Source: Candidatus Zhuqueibacterota bacterium (lineage in GTDB: Bacteria; Zhuqueibacterota; Zhuqueibacteria; Oceanimicrobiales; Oceanimicrobiaceae). From it: a stretch of 34,990 nucleotides of DNA. The DNA lies in assembly GCA_029262005.1 (NCBI GenBank), contig JAJDAG010000136.1, positions 1-34,990 on the forward strand, in the 5' to 3' direction. This document shows positions 23,431 to 32,503 of the stretch, piece after piece. Every line of letters starts with the position of its first letter. Positions within the stretch are counted from its first letter, which is position 1. The notes under the pieces are model-generated. The model searched no databases. It was not told the origin of the DNA and worked only from the letters and a program-made list of their open reading frames with translations. A program made the translations under genes and the position numbers.

Positions 23431-24495
23431 ATGGCTCGCGTATTTGTAAAAGGAAACGAAGCTGTAATTAAAGGCGCTATTCTCGCGGGTTGCAGGGCAT
23501 TCTATGGTTACCCGATCACACCGGCCAGTGAAATTGCCGAGGCTGCCGCACTGTTGTTTCCAAAAGTGGGCGGCACATTCTTGCAAGCAGAGAGCGAAAT
23601 AGCTGCAATTAACATGGTCTATGGCGCTGCAGCCACCGGGGAACGCGTGATGACCGCTTCGTCAAGCCCGGGCATCAGCTTAAAACAAGAAGGAATTTCC
23701 TATGCTGCGGGTTCTGAACTACCGATGGTCGTTATTGATGTCATGCGAGGCGGCCCGGGTTTGGGCAATATTGCACCGGAGCAATCCGATTATCATCAAA
23801 TCGTAAAAGGTGGCGGACATGGAAATTACAAGGTCTTGGTGCTCGCACCAAATTGTGCACAGGAGATGTGCGATTTAACCGCACTGGCTTTTGAGTTGGC
23901 CGATAAATACCGCAACCCTGTCATTATTTTGACCGACGGGTTTGTTGGGCAAATGATGGAGCCTGTTGAGCTTCCAGAGCCGATAACGGAATTGCCCGCA
24001 AAACCTTGGGCAGTTGCCGCAACGGCAGAAACATCAGGCAACTTAATTTCATCCATTTATTTGGAGCCAAACGAACTCGAATTGCACAACAAGAATCTTC
24101 AGGAAAAATTTAGCAATATTACAAAAGAAGAAGTTCGCTATGAAGAAATTATGACTCGGGATGCAGACTTGATTGTTGTGGGATATGGCATTGTCTCCCG
24201 AATTCTGCAGACGGCAGTCGAAGAGGCCAGAGCAGAAGGAAAACGAGTCGGCTTACTCAGGCCGATTTCTTTATGGCCCTTTCCCAGCACGCCATTGCAA
24301 GACTTAGCACAAACCGCCAAGGCATTTCTGGTTGTTGAATTGAGTAATGGGCAAATGGTTGAAGATGTTAAATTATCTCTGAATGGGCGCAGACCGACTC
24401 ACTTTTACGGAAGAATGGGCGGCGTGGTGCCCACAACCAAAGAATTGCGCGAAGTGATTGATGGTCTGCTGGAAAAAACAGAAGCATTTAGTTGA
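23431..24495 (+). CDS. 2-oxoacid:ferredoxin oxidoreductase, alpha subunit (VorB/KorA-like)
   Basis: A 354-residue subunit holding the pyrimidine-binding half of the thiamin diphosphate enzyme that oxidatively decarboxylates a 2-oxoacid to acyl-CoA. Markers are [14 protein letters not shown] at the start, [13 protein letters not shown], the ESEIAA glutamate region, [11 protein letters not shown] and [17 protein letters not shown]. The C-terminal domain contains [10 protein letters not shown] and [10 protein letters not shown] use ATG 23431, with AGGGAG eight bases ahead; a GTG three codons earlier overlaps that site. It resembles the VorB proteins annotated in FCB bacteria, but 2-oxoglutarate and branched-chain substrates are both possible. 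Confidence 0.92.
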   Translation: MARVFVKGNEAVIKGAILAGCRAFYGYPITPASEIAEAAALLFPKVGGTFLQAESEIAAINMVYGAAATGERVMTASSSPGISLKQEGISYAAGSELPMVVIDVMRGGPGLGNIAPEQSDYHQIVKGGGHGNYKVLVLAPNCAQEMCDLTALAFELADKYRNPVIILTDGFVGQMMEPVELPEPITELPAKPWAVAATAETSGNLISSIYLEPNELELHNKNLQEKFSNITKEEVRYEEIMTRDADLIVVGYGIVSRILQTAVEEARAEGKRVGLLRPISLWPFPSTPLQDLAQTAKAFLVVELSNGQMVEDVKLSLNGRRPTHFYGRMGGVVPTTKELREVIDGLLEKTEAFS

Positions 24496-24587
24496 AACCC
24501 ATGTTTCATGCTTGATAAAGTAATTAGTTTTCCATAAAAAATGGCCTTTTTTTTTGAGAAATAATACAATAGATTGCGGGGTTAATC

Positions 24588-26054
24588 ATGGTCAAAGAAG
24601 TTCTGCAAAAGCCCGACTCATTTTATGATGAATTTGTCCGCAAGCCCGGGACGAACCCTTATTCAACCCACTACTGCCCTGGCTGTGGGCACGGCGTGGT
24701 ACACAAAATCATTGCCGAGGCAATGGATGATCTCGGGATTCGTGAAAAGACCGTTTTTGTAAGTCCCGTTGGATGTGCGGTTTTTGGCTACTATTATTTT
24801 AAGTGCGGAAATATTCAAGTGCCGCATGGACGGGCGCCGGCCGCTGCAACAGGCATTAAAAGGGCCTTGCCTCACTCAATCGTGCTCAGTTACCAGGGGG
24901 ATGGTGATTTAGCAGCCATCGGCGGCAACAACATTCTCCAGGCGGCAAATCGTGGTGAAAATATCACGGTTATTTTTGTCAACAATGCCATTTACGGCAT
25001 GACTGGCGCGCAAATGGCGCCAACCACGCTTATTGGCCAAAAAACGACAACAACGCCACTCGGGCGTTCTGCTGAAAACGAAGGTTACCCCTTGCGCGTG
25101 AGCGAACTGCTGGCAACTCTGGAGGCGCCCGTTTACATTGAACGGGTGGCGATCACCGATGCCAAGCACGTCATGAAGGCGCGTAAGGCTATCCGGCGTG
25201 CAATTCAAAATCAGGTGGAAGGCCGCGGTTTTTCCTTTGTGGAAATTCTTGCCGCCTGCCCCACCGGCTGGAAAATGCTGCCGGTAGATGCCAACAAATG
25301 GATCAACGATGTTCTCATGGACTATTTCCGCTTAGGAATGCTCAAGGATAAGAATGGGGCGGCAAAGCCTGCTGAAGCGGTAAAAAAGGAAAGTCTTTCC
25401 ACACCAACTCCTGAGACTATTATTGGCATTCTCGGCGAAAAGCAAGGCCCGCAAGATGCTTATTCGCAACCCGTTACTGATGCCAATTTTCATAATCCGC
25501 GACTGAAAATATCCGGATTCGGCGGTCAGGGAATTCTTTTGCTGGGGCAGCTACTCGCACAAAGCGCCATGCTCTCAAACTACTGCTCGACCTGGCTGCC
25601 GAGTTACGGCCCGGAAATGCGGGGCGGCACTGCCAACTGTCACGTTATTATTTCTGACAAGCATATTGGTTCGCCCATGGTAGCCGAAACAGATGTTCTC
25701 ATAGCTATGAATCTGCCTTCTCTGGACAAGTTTGAGCATGACGTACGCAAAGACGGGGTCATTTTTGTCAACAGTTCGCTTATCGAGCGAAAAGTTGCAC
25801 GCAATGATGTGGAAGTTGTTGCAGTTCCGGCAACGGAAATCGCTGATGAACTCGACGAGCCAAAAGTAGCCAACGTTGTAATGTTAGGCGCATACATTGG
25901 CTATACAGGTCTTCTATCTGCAGAAAGTGTTCTCGCAGCCGCAAGCAGAGTGGTCAAACGCAAAGAATTTATGGACATTAATAAGAAAGCGCTAACCCGT
26001 GGCATGCACTACGCTCAGAAACATAAACCGCAGATAGTTGAGGTCACTGCATAA
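24588..26054 (+). CDS. 2-oxoacid:ferredoxin oxidoreductase, fused beta-gamma subunit
   Basis: A 488-residue fusion. Residues about 20-270 are the beta subunit, with the C-P-G-C-G-H motif (C30, C33), and the thiamin diphosphate/Mg motif GDGDLAAIGG...NN (104-107 to N132/N133). Residues about 303-485 are the gamma domain, opening with SGFGGQGILLLGQLL and the conserved YGPEMRGGTANC segment. These two subunits are often separate genes; together with the alpha and delta genes upstream they form a complete enzyme. A spacer of 92 bases lies before this gene and the ribosome site is weak (GCGGGG). The enzyme would supply acyl-CoA and reduced ferredoxin, or run in the reductive direction. Confidence 0.92.
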   Translation: MVKEVLQKPDSFYDEFVRKPGTNPYSTHYCPGCGHGVVHKIIAEAMDDLGIREKTVFVSPVGCAVFGYYYFKCGNIQVPHGRAPAAATGIKRALPHSIVLSYQGDGDLAAIGGNNILQAANRGENITVIFVNNAIYGMTGAQMAPTTLIGQKTTTTPLGRSAENEGYPLRVSELLATLEAPVYIERVAITDAKHVMKARKAIRRAIQNQVEGRGFSFVEILAACPTGWKMLPVDANKWINDVLMDYFRLGMLKDKNGAAKPAEAVKKESLSTPTPETIIGILGEKQGPQDAYSQPVTDANFHNPRLKISGFGGQGILLLGQLLAQSAMLSNYCSTWLPSYGPEMRGGTANCHVIISDKHIGSPMVAETDVLIAMNLPSLDKFEHDVRKDGVIFVNSSLIERKVARNDVEVVAVPATEIADELDEPKVANVVMLGAYIGYTGLLSAESVLAAASRVVKRKEFMDINKKALTRGMHYAQKHKPQIVEVTA

Positions 26055-26068
26055 ATCTCAAGGAGTAA

Positions 26069-26833
26069 ATGAAAGAATTACTACAGCTACAAAATGACAT
26101 TCTGTACGGCCCCTTAAATTCAAGGAGACTTGGACGATCACTTGGTCTGAATCTACTGCCAACAACATTTAAGTTATGTTCAATGAATTGTTGCTATTGC
26201 CAATACGGCTGGACAACAGAACTTACCGCTAAAACCGCTGACGCCGGTGAGTTACCCACTGCAAACGAAGTAGCGGCGGCACTCAAGTCGGTGTTGCAAA
26301 CCGGCGAAACATTCGATTATTTGACTTTCTCAGGCAACGGTGAAGCAACGCTACATCCTGAATTTACCCAAATCGTGGATATTATTCTGGAAATGAGACT
26401 GGCTTTCAAGGCTAACTTTAAACTGGCATTGCTTTCCAATGGCACAACAGCCGGAGACCCGGCCCTGCGACATGCATTTGATAAGATAGATCTACCCATT
26501 ATTAAGCTAGACGCCGGCAACGAAAAAACTTTCAAACGAGTTAATCATGGTGTGCCGCCCATTAAATTGGCTGACATCCTTTCCGGGATAAAAACGCTGA
26601 AGAATATTGTCATTCAAACCATGTTTGTGCAGGGCAGCATTGATAACAGCACAGATAAAGAGGTGAGCACCTGGATCGAACGTCTACAGGAAATCAGGCC
26701 ACGCTGGGTGCAAATCTACAGTCTCGACCGGGGCACGGCTGACAAAAATTTACAGGTCGTGGAACAACAGAGACTCCAACAAATTGCCGATATGTTAGAA
26801 AGCAGGACCGGCATCATATCCGAAGTCTATTAA
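26069..26833 (+). CDS. Radical SAM protein (COG0731-like)
   Basis: A 254-residue radical S-adenosylmethionine enzyme. The cluster motif C-x3-C-x2-C is C37, C41 and C44 (LCSMNCCYCQYG). The preceding YGPLNSRRLGRSLGLNLLP and the following TFSGNGEATLHPEF (the GGE-like region) place it in the COG0731 group of Fe-S oxidoreductases, related to wybutosine enzymes but of unknown role in bacteria. An AAGGAG lies very near its ATG (three bases), 14 bases after the oxidoreductase gene, so it is in that operon. It could modify a substrate linked to that enzyme, but nothing in the sequence shows this. Confidence 0.88.
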   Translation: MKELLQLQNDILYGPLNSRRLGRSLGLNLLPTTFKLCSMNCCYCQYGWTTELTAKTADAGELPTANEVAAALKSVLQTGETFDYLTFSGNGEATLHPEFTQIVDIILEMRLAFKANFKLALLSNGTTAGDPALRHAFDKIDLPIIKLDAGNEKTFKRVNHGVPPIKLADILSGIKTLKNIVIQTMFVQGSIDNSTDKEVSTWIERLQEIRPRWVQIYSLDRGTADKNLQVVEQQRLQQIADMLESRTGIISEVY

Positions 26834-26857
26834 CCGGGCAGCGAAAGGAGCTTAAAA

Positions 26858-27430
26858 ATGGAAACAATAAGCGGGCAGGACATGCTACTGAAGATTTTCG
26901 AAAATCAGAGCAAAGGGGACAGTTGGGAGGCGATGAAGCTCCTGAAAGATCTGGCGCATTCACATCCGGAAAATGCCTTCTATCAAAAGCTATTGGGTAA
27001 CACTTATTTCCACATGGGCTTGCTGGACTGGGCAATTGACTACTACTGTTTAGCAGTAGAACTTGCCGACGACTATATCGACGCTCACTATGATTTGGGC
27101 GTAGCTTACTACCATCGTGGCCGCATCAATGAGGCAATTGCAGAATACCGGAAAGTGCTTGCAATCGACTCAAATTACCATAGTGCGCACTACCGGATCG
27201 GCATCTGCTACCACCATATCAATGAACTGGACAAGGCTGTTGACCATTTTCTAGAGTCTATTGTAATCACACCTGAGTACCTCATGGCGCATTATCATCT
27301 TGGCTTGATCCACTACAAACGAGGCAATTTTGAACAAGCACAACTCGAATTCGAGCGAATTTTGGAGCAAGATCCGGAAGACGCAGCCAGCAGAAAATAT
27401 CTTGAGTTAATCTCAGAAATGGAGGTATGA
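26858..27430 (+). CDS. TPR protein
   Basis: A 190-residue protein made almost wholly of TPR helices, about five units from residue 20 on (for example A-H-Y-D-L-G-V-A-Y-Y-H-R-G-R-I-N-E-A-I-A). No signal peptide or membrane helix is seen, so it should act as a cytosolic protein-binding scaffold. AAAGGAG precedes its ATG. It is 24 bases after the radical SAM gene and appears to be the last gene of the operon. The partner is unknown. Confidence 0.85.
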   Translation: METISGQDMLLKIFENQSKGDSWEAMKLLKDLAHSHPENAFYQKLLGNTYFHMGLLDWAIDYYCLAVELADDYIDAHYDLGVAYYHRGRINEAIAEYRKVLAIDSNYHSAHYRIGICYHHINELDKAVDHFLESIVITPEYLMAHYHLGLIHYKRGNFEQAQLEFERILEQDPEDAASRKYLELISEMEV

Positions 27431-27534
27431 ACAACGCAGCCCAATAAAAGCAGGACTCTGAATATCAGGATTGGAAACTCAACGAATCATCAGTGAAAAA
27501 CTAAGTATCATTTTGGGTGAAGATATAAAAACAA

Positions 27535-27561
27535 TTTTGGCTCGTTTAAGCAAAGCCAAAA
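27535..27561 (-). terminator. Probable terminator of the YiiX-like gene
   Basis: The 8-bp arms ttttggct (27535-27542) and agccaaaa (27554-27561) pair around an 11-base loop. On the minus strand the stem is followed by a T-rich stretch (ttgtttttatat), as a terminator needs. It lies about 63 bases beyond the stop of the minus-strand gene at 27624. It could also serve the converging plus-strand operon. Confidence 0.45.
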
Positions 27562-27623
27562 GATGAGTCGTTACAAAGCACCACACTGCATTTCAACGGA
27601 TTTTAAAAAGAAACCCGTTTTTT

Positions 27624-28439
27624 TCACCCGGTCTTTGCCACTTCTTTCCGCAAACCAGCCATTTTCTTTTTGTCAACAGATTGACTTTGCCATGACAGTT
27701 GCAGTTTTGGGCTGACCAGAGCATCCGGTGTCAAAACTTCTTTTTCAAAAATAAAAAACCGTTTTTTCTTTGGGCCCAATTCATGGTACAGTTCCAGGGA
27801 TTTAAAGACAAAACAAACCAACTCCGTACACGAAAGATTGTTAAAATTGGAAAAATTAAACTGAAAATCATACGGTTTGCCCACCTGACTGAGCGCAACC
27901 TTGAATAAACTTTTGTAAGCTTCTGCAAAGACAACCGGGTTACCGCTCTTCAGCGAATCAAAAATCTTCCTCTCCCCAGCGGTAAAATCACCCGGCTTGA
28001 GACTTTCAGCAACAACGTCCTGCGCTGCTTCAAGTGTATCCGGAAAGCGCAAAATTGCCATGTAGTCGCAACGGCAAAAGTTGATCAAATCCTCCATAAA
28101 CACACCTTCAGCCATCGAATGCACAACCATCTGCTCCCCAGTCTTAAAATGCGCCTCCGCATCTTTAGATGCCAGGTAACGCTTGTCTGCATCCGTCACC
28201 TTGCCAAGATAAAGCCCGGCATGGCTAAAATAGCCTGGAATGAAATAGCCGTCCAGATATTTCCGGTATCCTCTAACCAGAATATCCCCGGGCCGAACGA
28301 CGTTGATTGCCTCGCGAACATCCTCACCCTTAACCATGTACCCACTCGGATCGTAAATAAGAAAAAACGGCCACCTGAAAATCTTGATGTCACCAAACAC
28401 TTTTAAAAAGCCGTTCATTAATTTTTTGCCAATCATCAT
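27624..28439 (-). CDS. YiiX/YebB-like permuted papain-fold (NlpC/P60 superfamily) protein
   Basis: A 271-residue protein. I use ATG 28439, with AAGGA four bases ahead; the longer frame adds 14 residues without a site. The core has the permuted order of the YiiX/poxvirus G6R group: R-P-G-D-I-L-V (49-55), YFSHAGLYLG with H73, then VGKPYDFQFNF and NLSCTELVCFVFKSL with C204 and E206. The histidine comes before the cysteine, as expected for the permutation. Relatives are proposed to act as lipid or peptide hydrolases/acyltransferases. There is no signal peptide. It stands alone, convergent with the TPR gene. Confidence 0.8.
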   Translation of the reverse strand: MMIGKKLMNGFLKVFGDIKIFRWPFFLIYDPSGYMVKGEDVREAINVVRPGDILVRGYRKYLDGYFIPGYFSHAGLYLGKVTDADKRYLASKDAEAHFKTGEQMVVHSMAEGVFMEDLINFCRCDYMAILRFPDTLEAAQDVVAESLKPGDFTAGERKIFDSLKSGNPVVFAEAYKSLFKVALSQVGKPYDFQFNFSNFNNLSCTELVCFVFKSLELYHELGPKKKRFFIFEKEVLTPDALVSPKLQLSWQSQSVDKKKMAGLRKEVAKTG

Positions 28440-28520
28440 ATTTTCCTTTGTGAAATGATTGCCCCTGGCAATGGTAAGCAAAATACTGCCCCGACACCAA
28501 CTCCGTAAGCGATTCGGCTA

Positions 28521-29276
28521 TCAGCTTTTTTTGTGGGACCTGTTTCTTTTGTTTTTCAAATAGACTGCTTTGGAAGGCCCATCACCCACTATCTTTTCAT
28601 CAATATGGAATAGCTTTGTGGCGGCGACCAGTTCCCCCAACTTTCTGTAACCATAATTACGAGGATCAAACTCTGATGCCTGCTTGGCAATGTTACCACC
28701 CACCGATGCAAGATGCGCCCAGCCGCTGTCGTCGGAAGAAGCATCCACAGCATTCCTGAGCAAATTGGCGAGTTTCCGATCGTTCTTCAGTTCATTGCTT
28801 GTCATTCGAGTGATTTTTTCGCCCGGGTCATCTTTGAAACGCAGGACCTCGGTGAAAATAAATTTATCACAAGCAGATACAAATGCTTTTGGTGTTTTTT
28901 TCTCCCCGAAACCATAAACAAAAAGACCAGACTCCCTTATTCGTGAAGCCAGCCGGGTAAAGTCGCTATCACTGGAAACAATACAAAAGCCATCAAACTT
29001 GCCGGTGTAAAGCAGATCCATCGCGTCAATTATCAAGGCGCTGTCCGTGGCATTTTTCCCGGAAGTGTAGCCAAATTGTTGAATCGGTTGAATTGAATGC
29101 TGCAAGAGAATCTCTTTCCACCCCTTCAGACGCGGCATCGTCCAGTCACCGTAGATCCTTTTCACATTTGCCGTTCCAAACTTTGTGACTTCAGCCAGCA
29201 GTCCATCAACAATGGCAGGCTGCGCATTGTCTGCATCGATGAGCACAGCCAGTCTTTCAATTTTTTCTTCAGTCAT
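28521..29276 (-). CDS. NYN-domain putative ribonuclease with OST-HTH/LOTUS-like domain
   Basis: A 251-residue protein. Residues 1-145 are a NYN (PIN-like, LabA/DUF88) nuclease domain with the acidic metal site: D14, D16 and N17 in VLIDADN, TDSALIIDAMDLL, and SSDSDFTRLASRIRESG. Residues about 165-245 look like an OST-HTH/LOTUS RNA-binding domain (LLRNAV...GWAHLASVGGNIA...FDPRNYGYRKLGELVA). The tail is basic. This pairing is common in bacteria, and an RNA-processing or decay role is expected from the domains. AGGA precedes ATG 29276 at longer than usual spacing. Confidence 0.87.
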   Translation of the reverse strand: MTEEKIERLAVLIDADNAQPAIVDGLLAEVTKFGTANVKRIYGDWTMPRLKGWKEILLQHSIQPIQQFGYTSGKNATDSALIIDAMDLLYTGKFDGFCIVSSDSDFTRLASRIRESGLFVYGFGEKKTPKAFVSACDKFIFTEVLRFKDDPGEKITRMTSNELKNDRKLANLLRNAVDASSDDSGWAHLASVGGNIAKQASEFDPRNYGYRKLGELVAATKLFHIDEKIVGDGPSKAVYLKNKRNRSHKKS

Positions 29277-29914
29277 GTTCTTCTTTCCTGGTTATTACAT
29301 TCATTTCCGGCCATGCGACGGTCTTTGTGACTTTGCAGACGATTTTGCTTTTCTTCTTCAGTGGCAAATTGCCCTTCCCGGATTTAGGGTTTGCGTCATG
29401 CCAATGATTAATCTGCAAAAAATAAAGAACAAAGTCAAATGTCACTACGGCTACAAGCAAATAAATCTCAATTGCGAATTTTGAATTTTACAAACTCACC
29501 ATCAAGAACCGTGGCTCTGAAAAGCCGGAAGAGGTTACATAAGGCAATATCGAATCCAACCAGCTGCGCTTCCTGCCTTTCAAGGAAATCCACAAAGTCC
29601 ACAATGGCGTCGACTATGCACAGGACTTCGCGAACCTGAGCAAGCAGCCCGGCATTGGGATTGGGTCGAAATTTTTTGTTGCTTTGCGTGGCAAATGTTA
29701 TTATTGTATTCTTCACCTGGATTATTCATGGAATCCAAAATTCGTAGTCAATCTGTTACCCAGAGGTTTATTGCATAATGAATCAACAGCGAATACGAAA
29801 TGGTTCTTTCACATTTACAAAACCGGCGGTCAAGTACTTCCCATGTGATTTGGAAAAATCTTTGACCTGAAAGTAATACTCACCAAACGGAAGAGATTAT
29901 CGAAAGGATATATC
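29277..29914. other. Intergenic stretch with only weak open frames
   Basis: About 640 bases between the divergent NYN and amidase genes. A minus-strand frame (29468-29716, 82 codons, ending LDGEFVKFKIRN) and an overlapping plus-strand frame without a start codon (about 29540-29800) are both open and contain protein-like sequence. Neither has a family I recognise or a good ribosome site. They may be remnants of a lost gene. No strong hairpin or RNA gene is visible. Confidence 0.4.
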
Positions 29915-31495
29915 ATGAAAATATTTCAATTTGTACTTCCCACGTTTTTATTGGCAGCTTTTTTTCTTTCTTGCCAGGTAAAAGACTCGCCAAACAAAGT
30001 TCGTCCATTTCAACTGGATGAAATTACCATTGCAAAAATCCAGCAGGGATATAAAGACGGCACCTATTCCGTTAGACAAATTACTCAGCTTTACATGGAT
30101 CGTATTGAGGAGATTGATAAAAATGGCCCCATGATTAATTCCATCATCATGGTTAATCCCGATGCATTGCAAATTGCAGATTCGCTGGACCAGGAACTTG
30201 CTGCCGGCAAAAACCGCGGACCACTGCACGGCATCCCGGTTATTCTAAAAGACAATATTGATACGCACGATAAAATGCCCACCACAGCCGGGTCAAGAAT
30301 TCTAAAAGACTCCTACCCGCTGCAGGATAGCTGGGTTGCACAAAAATTAAGAGAAGCCGGCGCGGTTATCCTGGCGAAAGCCAACCTGAGTGAATGGGCA
30401 AATTATCGTGGCTCTTTTTCCTCAAGCGGTTGGAGTGGCGTCGGGGGTCAGACCAATAACCCGTATGTGCTGGACCGGAATCCTTGCGGTTCGAGTGCGG
30501 GCTCTGCAGTGGCGGTATCTGCAAATTTATGCGCCGTTGCCGTCGGCACCGAAACCTGGGGTTCCATTATGTGCCCCTCCAATGCGAATGGCATTGTCGG
30601 CATTAAACCAACGGTCGGTCTCTGGGGCCGCTCGGGTATCGTGCCGATTAGCGATACGCAGGATACGGCAGGCCCCATGGCGCGCACCGTCAGCGATGCT
30701 GCAATTTTGTTGGGGGCTGTTATCGGGGTTGATCCCGGCGATAAGAAAACATTGGCCGGCAAAGGAAACTCACACAGCGATTATACGCAATTCTTAAAGC
30801 AAGACGGTTTGCAGGGCAAACGCATCGGCTACCTCAAAACTGAAGAAGGAACACGTCACAAGGTAGACAGGCTGATGCACCGGGCCGTGCGATTTTTAAA
30901 GAGCCAGGGCGCTGAGATTATTGAATTGGAGAAGCTGGTTGAAGGCACCCCCTGGACTAATTCAAGAGAAGTTTTGGCTTTTGAGTTTAAAGATGGACTC
31001 AAAAAGTATTTCGCCAGACTTGGGGAAGATGCGCCGGTGACCGACCTGGAAGGCGCCATCGCTGCCACGCTGGCCGATAGCCTTGAAATGCTTTATTTTA
31101 ATCTTGGCAGGATGGAAAATGCGCAGGCCAAAGGCAGCCTTGACTCAAGAGAATACAAAAAGGCTCGCCGGGACATGCTGATTGCCTACCGTGATGACGG
31201 CATAGACCAGGCGATGGACGACCACCATCTGGACGCAATTATAGCCCCTACCGGCGGCCCGGCCTGGAAAACGGATATGATCAACGGTGATAATTTTGTG
31301 CTGTCCACTTCTGTTAATGCAGCGCTTTCCGGTTACCCCAATATTAATGTGCCCATGGGTTTTATTGGCGAAGTGCCGGTGGGTATTTCCTTCTTTGGCA
31401 AAGCCTGGAGTGAACCCGTTTTACTTGAAATCGCCTTTGCCTATGAACAGGGAACACAGCACAGGCAAGCGCCAAAATTTCTTTCGACGGATTGA
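29915..31495 (+). CDS. Amidase-signature family lipoprotein
   Basis: A 526-residue amidase (GatA/FAAH/peptide-amidase superfamily) that hydrolyses C-N amide bonds. The N-terminus MKIFQFVLPTFLLAAFFLSC has a lipobox-like end at C20, so it is probably a lipoprotein facing the periplasm. The Ser-cisSer-Lys triad is present: K112 (VILKDNID), S193/S194 (CGSSAGSA) and S217 (GTETWGSIMCPS). The residue before the GS of the nucleophile motif is W215, where relatives normally have Gly or Asp (GTDTGGS, GTETDGS). AAGGA precedes the ATG. It is monocistronic. The substrate is unknown; export excludes a role in Gln-tRNA synthesis. Confidence 0.9.
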   Translation: MKIFQFVLPTFLLAAFFLSCQVKDSPNKVRPFQLDEITIAKIQQGYKDGTYSVRQITQLYMDRIEEIDKNGPMINSIIMVNPDALQIADSLDQELAAGKNRGPLHGIPVILKDNIDTHDKMPTTAGSRILKDSYPLQDSWVAQKLREAGAVILAKANLSEWANYRGSFSSSGWSGVGGQTNNPYVLDRNPCGSSAGSAVAVSANLCAVAVGTETWGSIMCPSNANGIVGIKPTVGLWGRSGIVPISDTQDTAGPMARTVSDAAILLGAVIGVDPGDKKTLAGKGNSHSDYTQFLKQDGLQGKRIGYLKTEEGTRHKVDRLMHRAVRFLKSQGAEIIELEKLVEGTPWTNSREVLAFEFKDGLKKYFARLGEDAPVTDLEGAIAATLADSLEMLYFNLGRMENAQAKGSLDSREYKKARRDMLIAYRDDGIDQAMDDHHLDAIIAPTGGPAWKTDMINGDNFVLSTSVNAALSGYPNINVPMGFIGEVPVGISFFGKAWSEPVLLEIAFAYEQGTQHRQAPKFLSTD

Positions 31496-31525
31496 GTTAG
31501 GACGTTCTTAAATATAAAAATGAAC

Positions 31526-31673
31526 TAACCTAAATAATTCACAACACCTTTGTCATTCCGGAGGAATATTGTTAATTTACAGATATTTAACAGGCGAACA
31601 AGACTCCTCCGGAGTGACATCTGGATTTTTGACTTTTGACCTTAAACTGTAAATTTGTGAATTAATCAGGCTA
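31526..31673. mobile_element. MITE-like element, copy 2 (148 bp with terminal TA)
   Basis: The left end taacctaaataattcacaa matches the reverse complement of the right end (tagcctgattaattcacaa) at 16 of 19 positions, so the element has terminal inverted repeats, each beginning with TA. Inside, gtcattccggagga (31552-31565) and tcctccggagtgac (about 31606-31619) form a 14-bp stem with one G-T or mismatch. Compared with copy 1, one pair in this stem changes from A-T to C-G with pairing kept. There is no reading frame. It sits between the amidase and DUF1223 genes. Confidence 0.72.
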
Positions 31674-31765
31674 AAAACACGGAATAAAAATCGGCGCTAA
31701 ATGATTTTAAGTTGAACGAGTGAAGTGTCGCAATTGATAACCCTTTTGAAAAACATCTGCCGGCC

Positions 31766-32503
31766 ATGATAAAAACTACTTTTTCATTCTTCCTTATTTT
31801 TGCTGTCGTCTTACTTTTTAGCAATCAAAGTTCTTCTACAAATAACCGTGATGTTGTTTTTTCCAGTGGTGACAAACAGGTTGTCCTGATTGAGCTTTAT
31901 ACATCCCAGGGCTGCAGCAGTTGCCCGCCGGCAGAGCGATGGTTTAACCAACTTCTGGAGCATCCGAAGTTGTGGCGCGACTATGTGCCGGTTGCCTTTC
32001 ATGTTGACTATTGGGATCGACTCGGTTGGCTCGATCCTTTTGCCTCCAAAGCCAATACCCGGCGTCAGTATCAGTATAATCGCGAGGGGGATATTGGCTC
32101 GGTTTATACACCTTGTTTCGTGGCCAACGGCCAGGAGTGGCGCGGATGGTACCAGGGAGACAAACTGCCGGCAACGGCGGGGCGTGCCCCCGAGCTTACT
32201 GGAAAACTTAGGGGCAATATTATCAATGTCGATTATTCCGGAACAACTGAGGAGTTGGAGCTGAATGTGGTGGTCTTGGGGGTTGGATTGACAACCAGGG
32301 TCAAAAAAGGTGAAAACAGGAAAAAGACACTTACACAGGACTTTGTTGCCCTGAGCCATGAAATTCACAAATCCTCAAGCGGACATTGGCGCGTTTCCCT
32401 GCCTAAATTTGACCCTGAGCGGGCGCAGAAATTCGGGCTTGCCATTTGGGTTAACAAACCTGGTGATTTGACGCCGTTGCAGGCTGCCGGCGGATGGCTG
32501 TGA
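31766..32503 (+). CDS. DUF1223 thioredoxin-fold secreted protein
   Basis: A 245-residue exported protein with a signal sequence (about 1-25). The DUF1223 hallmarks are clear: V-L-I-E-L-Y-T-S-Q-G-C-S-S-C-P-P-A-E near 39-56 with a C-x2-C pair, then FHVDYWDRLGWLDPF and YTPCFVANGQEWRG. The family has a thioredoxin-like fold and is thought to act in the periplasm, but its reaction is not known. There is no obvious ribosome binding site before the ATG. A long antisense frame (31811-32368) is a shadow of this gene. It is not clearly in an operon. Confidence 0.88.
   Translation: MIKTTFSFFLIFAVVLLFSNQSSSTNNRDVVFSSGDKQVVLIELYTSQGCSSCPPAERWFNQLLEHPKLWRDYVPVAFHVDYWDRLGWLDPFASKANTRRQYQYNREGDIGSVYTPCFVANGQEWRGWYQGDKLPATAGRAPELTGKLRGNIINVDYSGTTEELELNVVVLGVGLTTRVKKGENRKKTLTQDFVALSHEIHKSSSGHWRVSLPKFDPERAQKFGLAIWVNKPGDLTPLQAAGGWL

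Noticed and set aside
31811-32368. 185-codon minus-strand gene
   Set aside because: It is antisense to the DUF1223 gene, whose plus-strand product carries clear family motifs. The minus translation has none.
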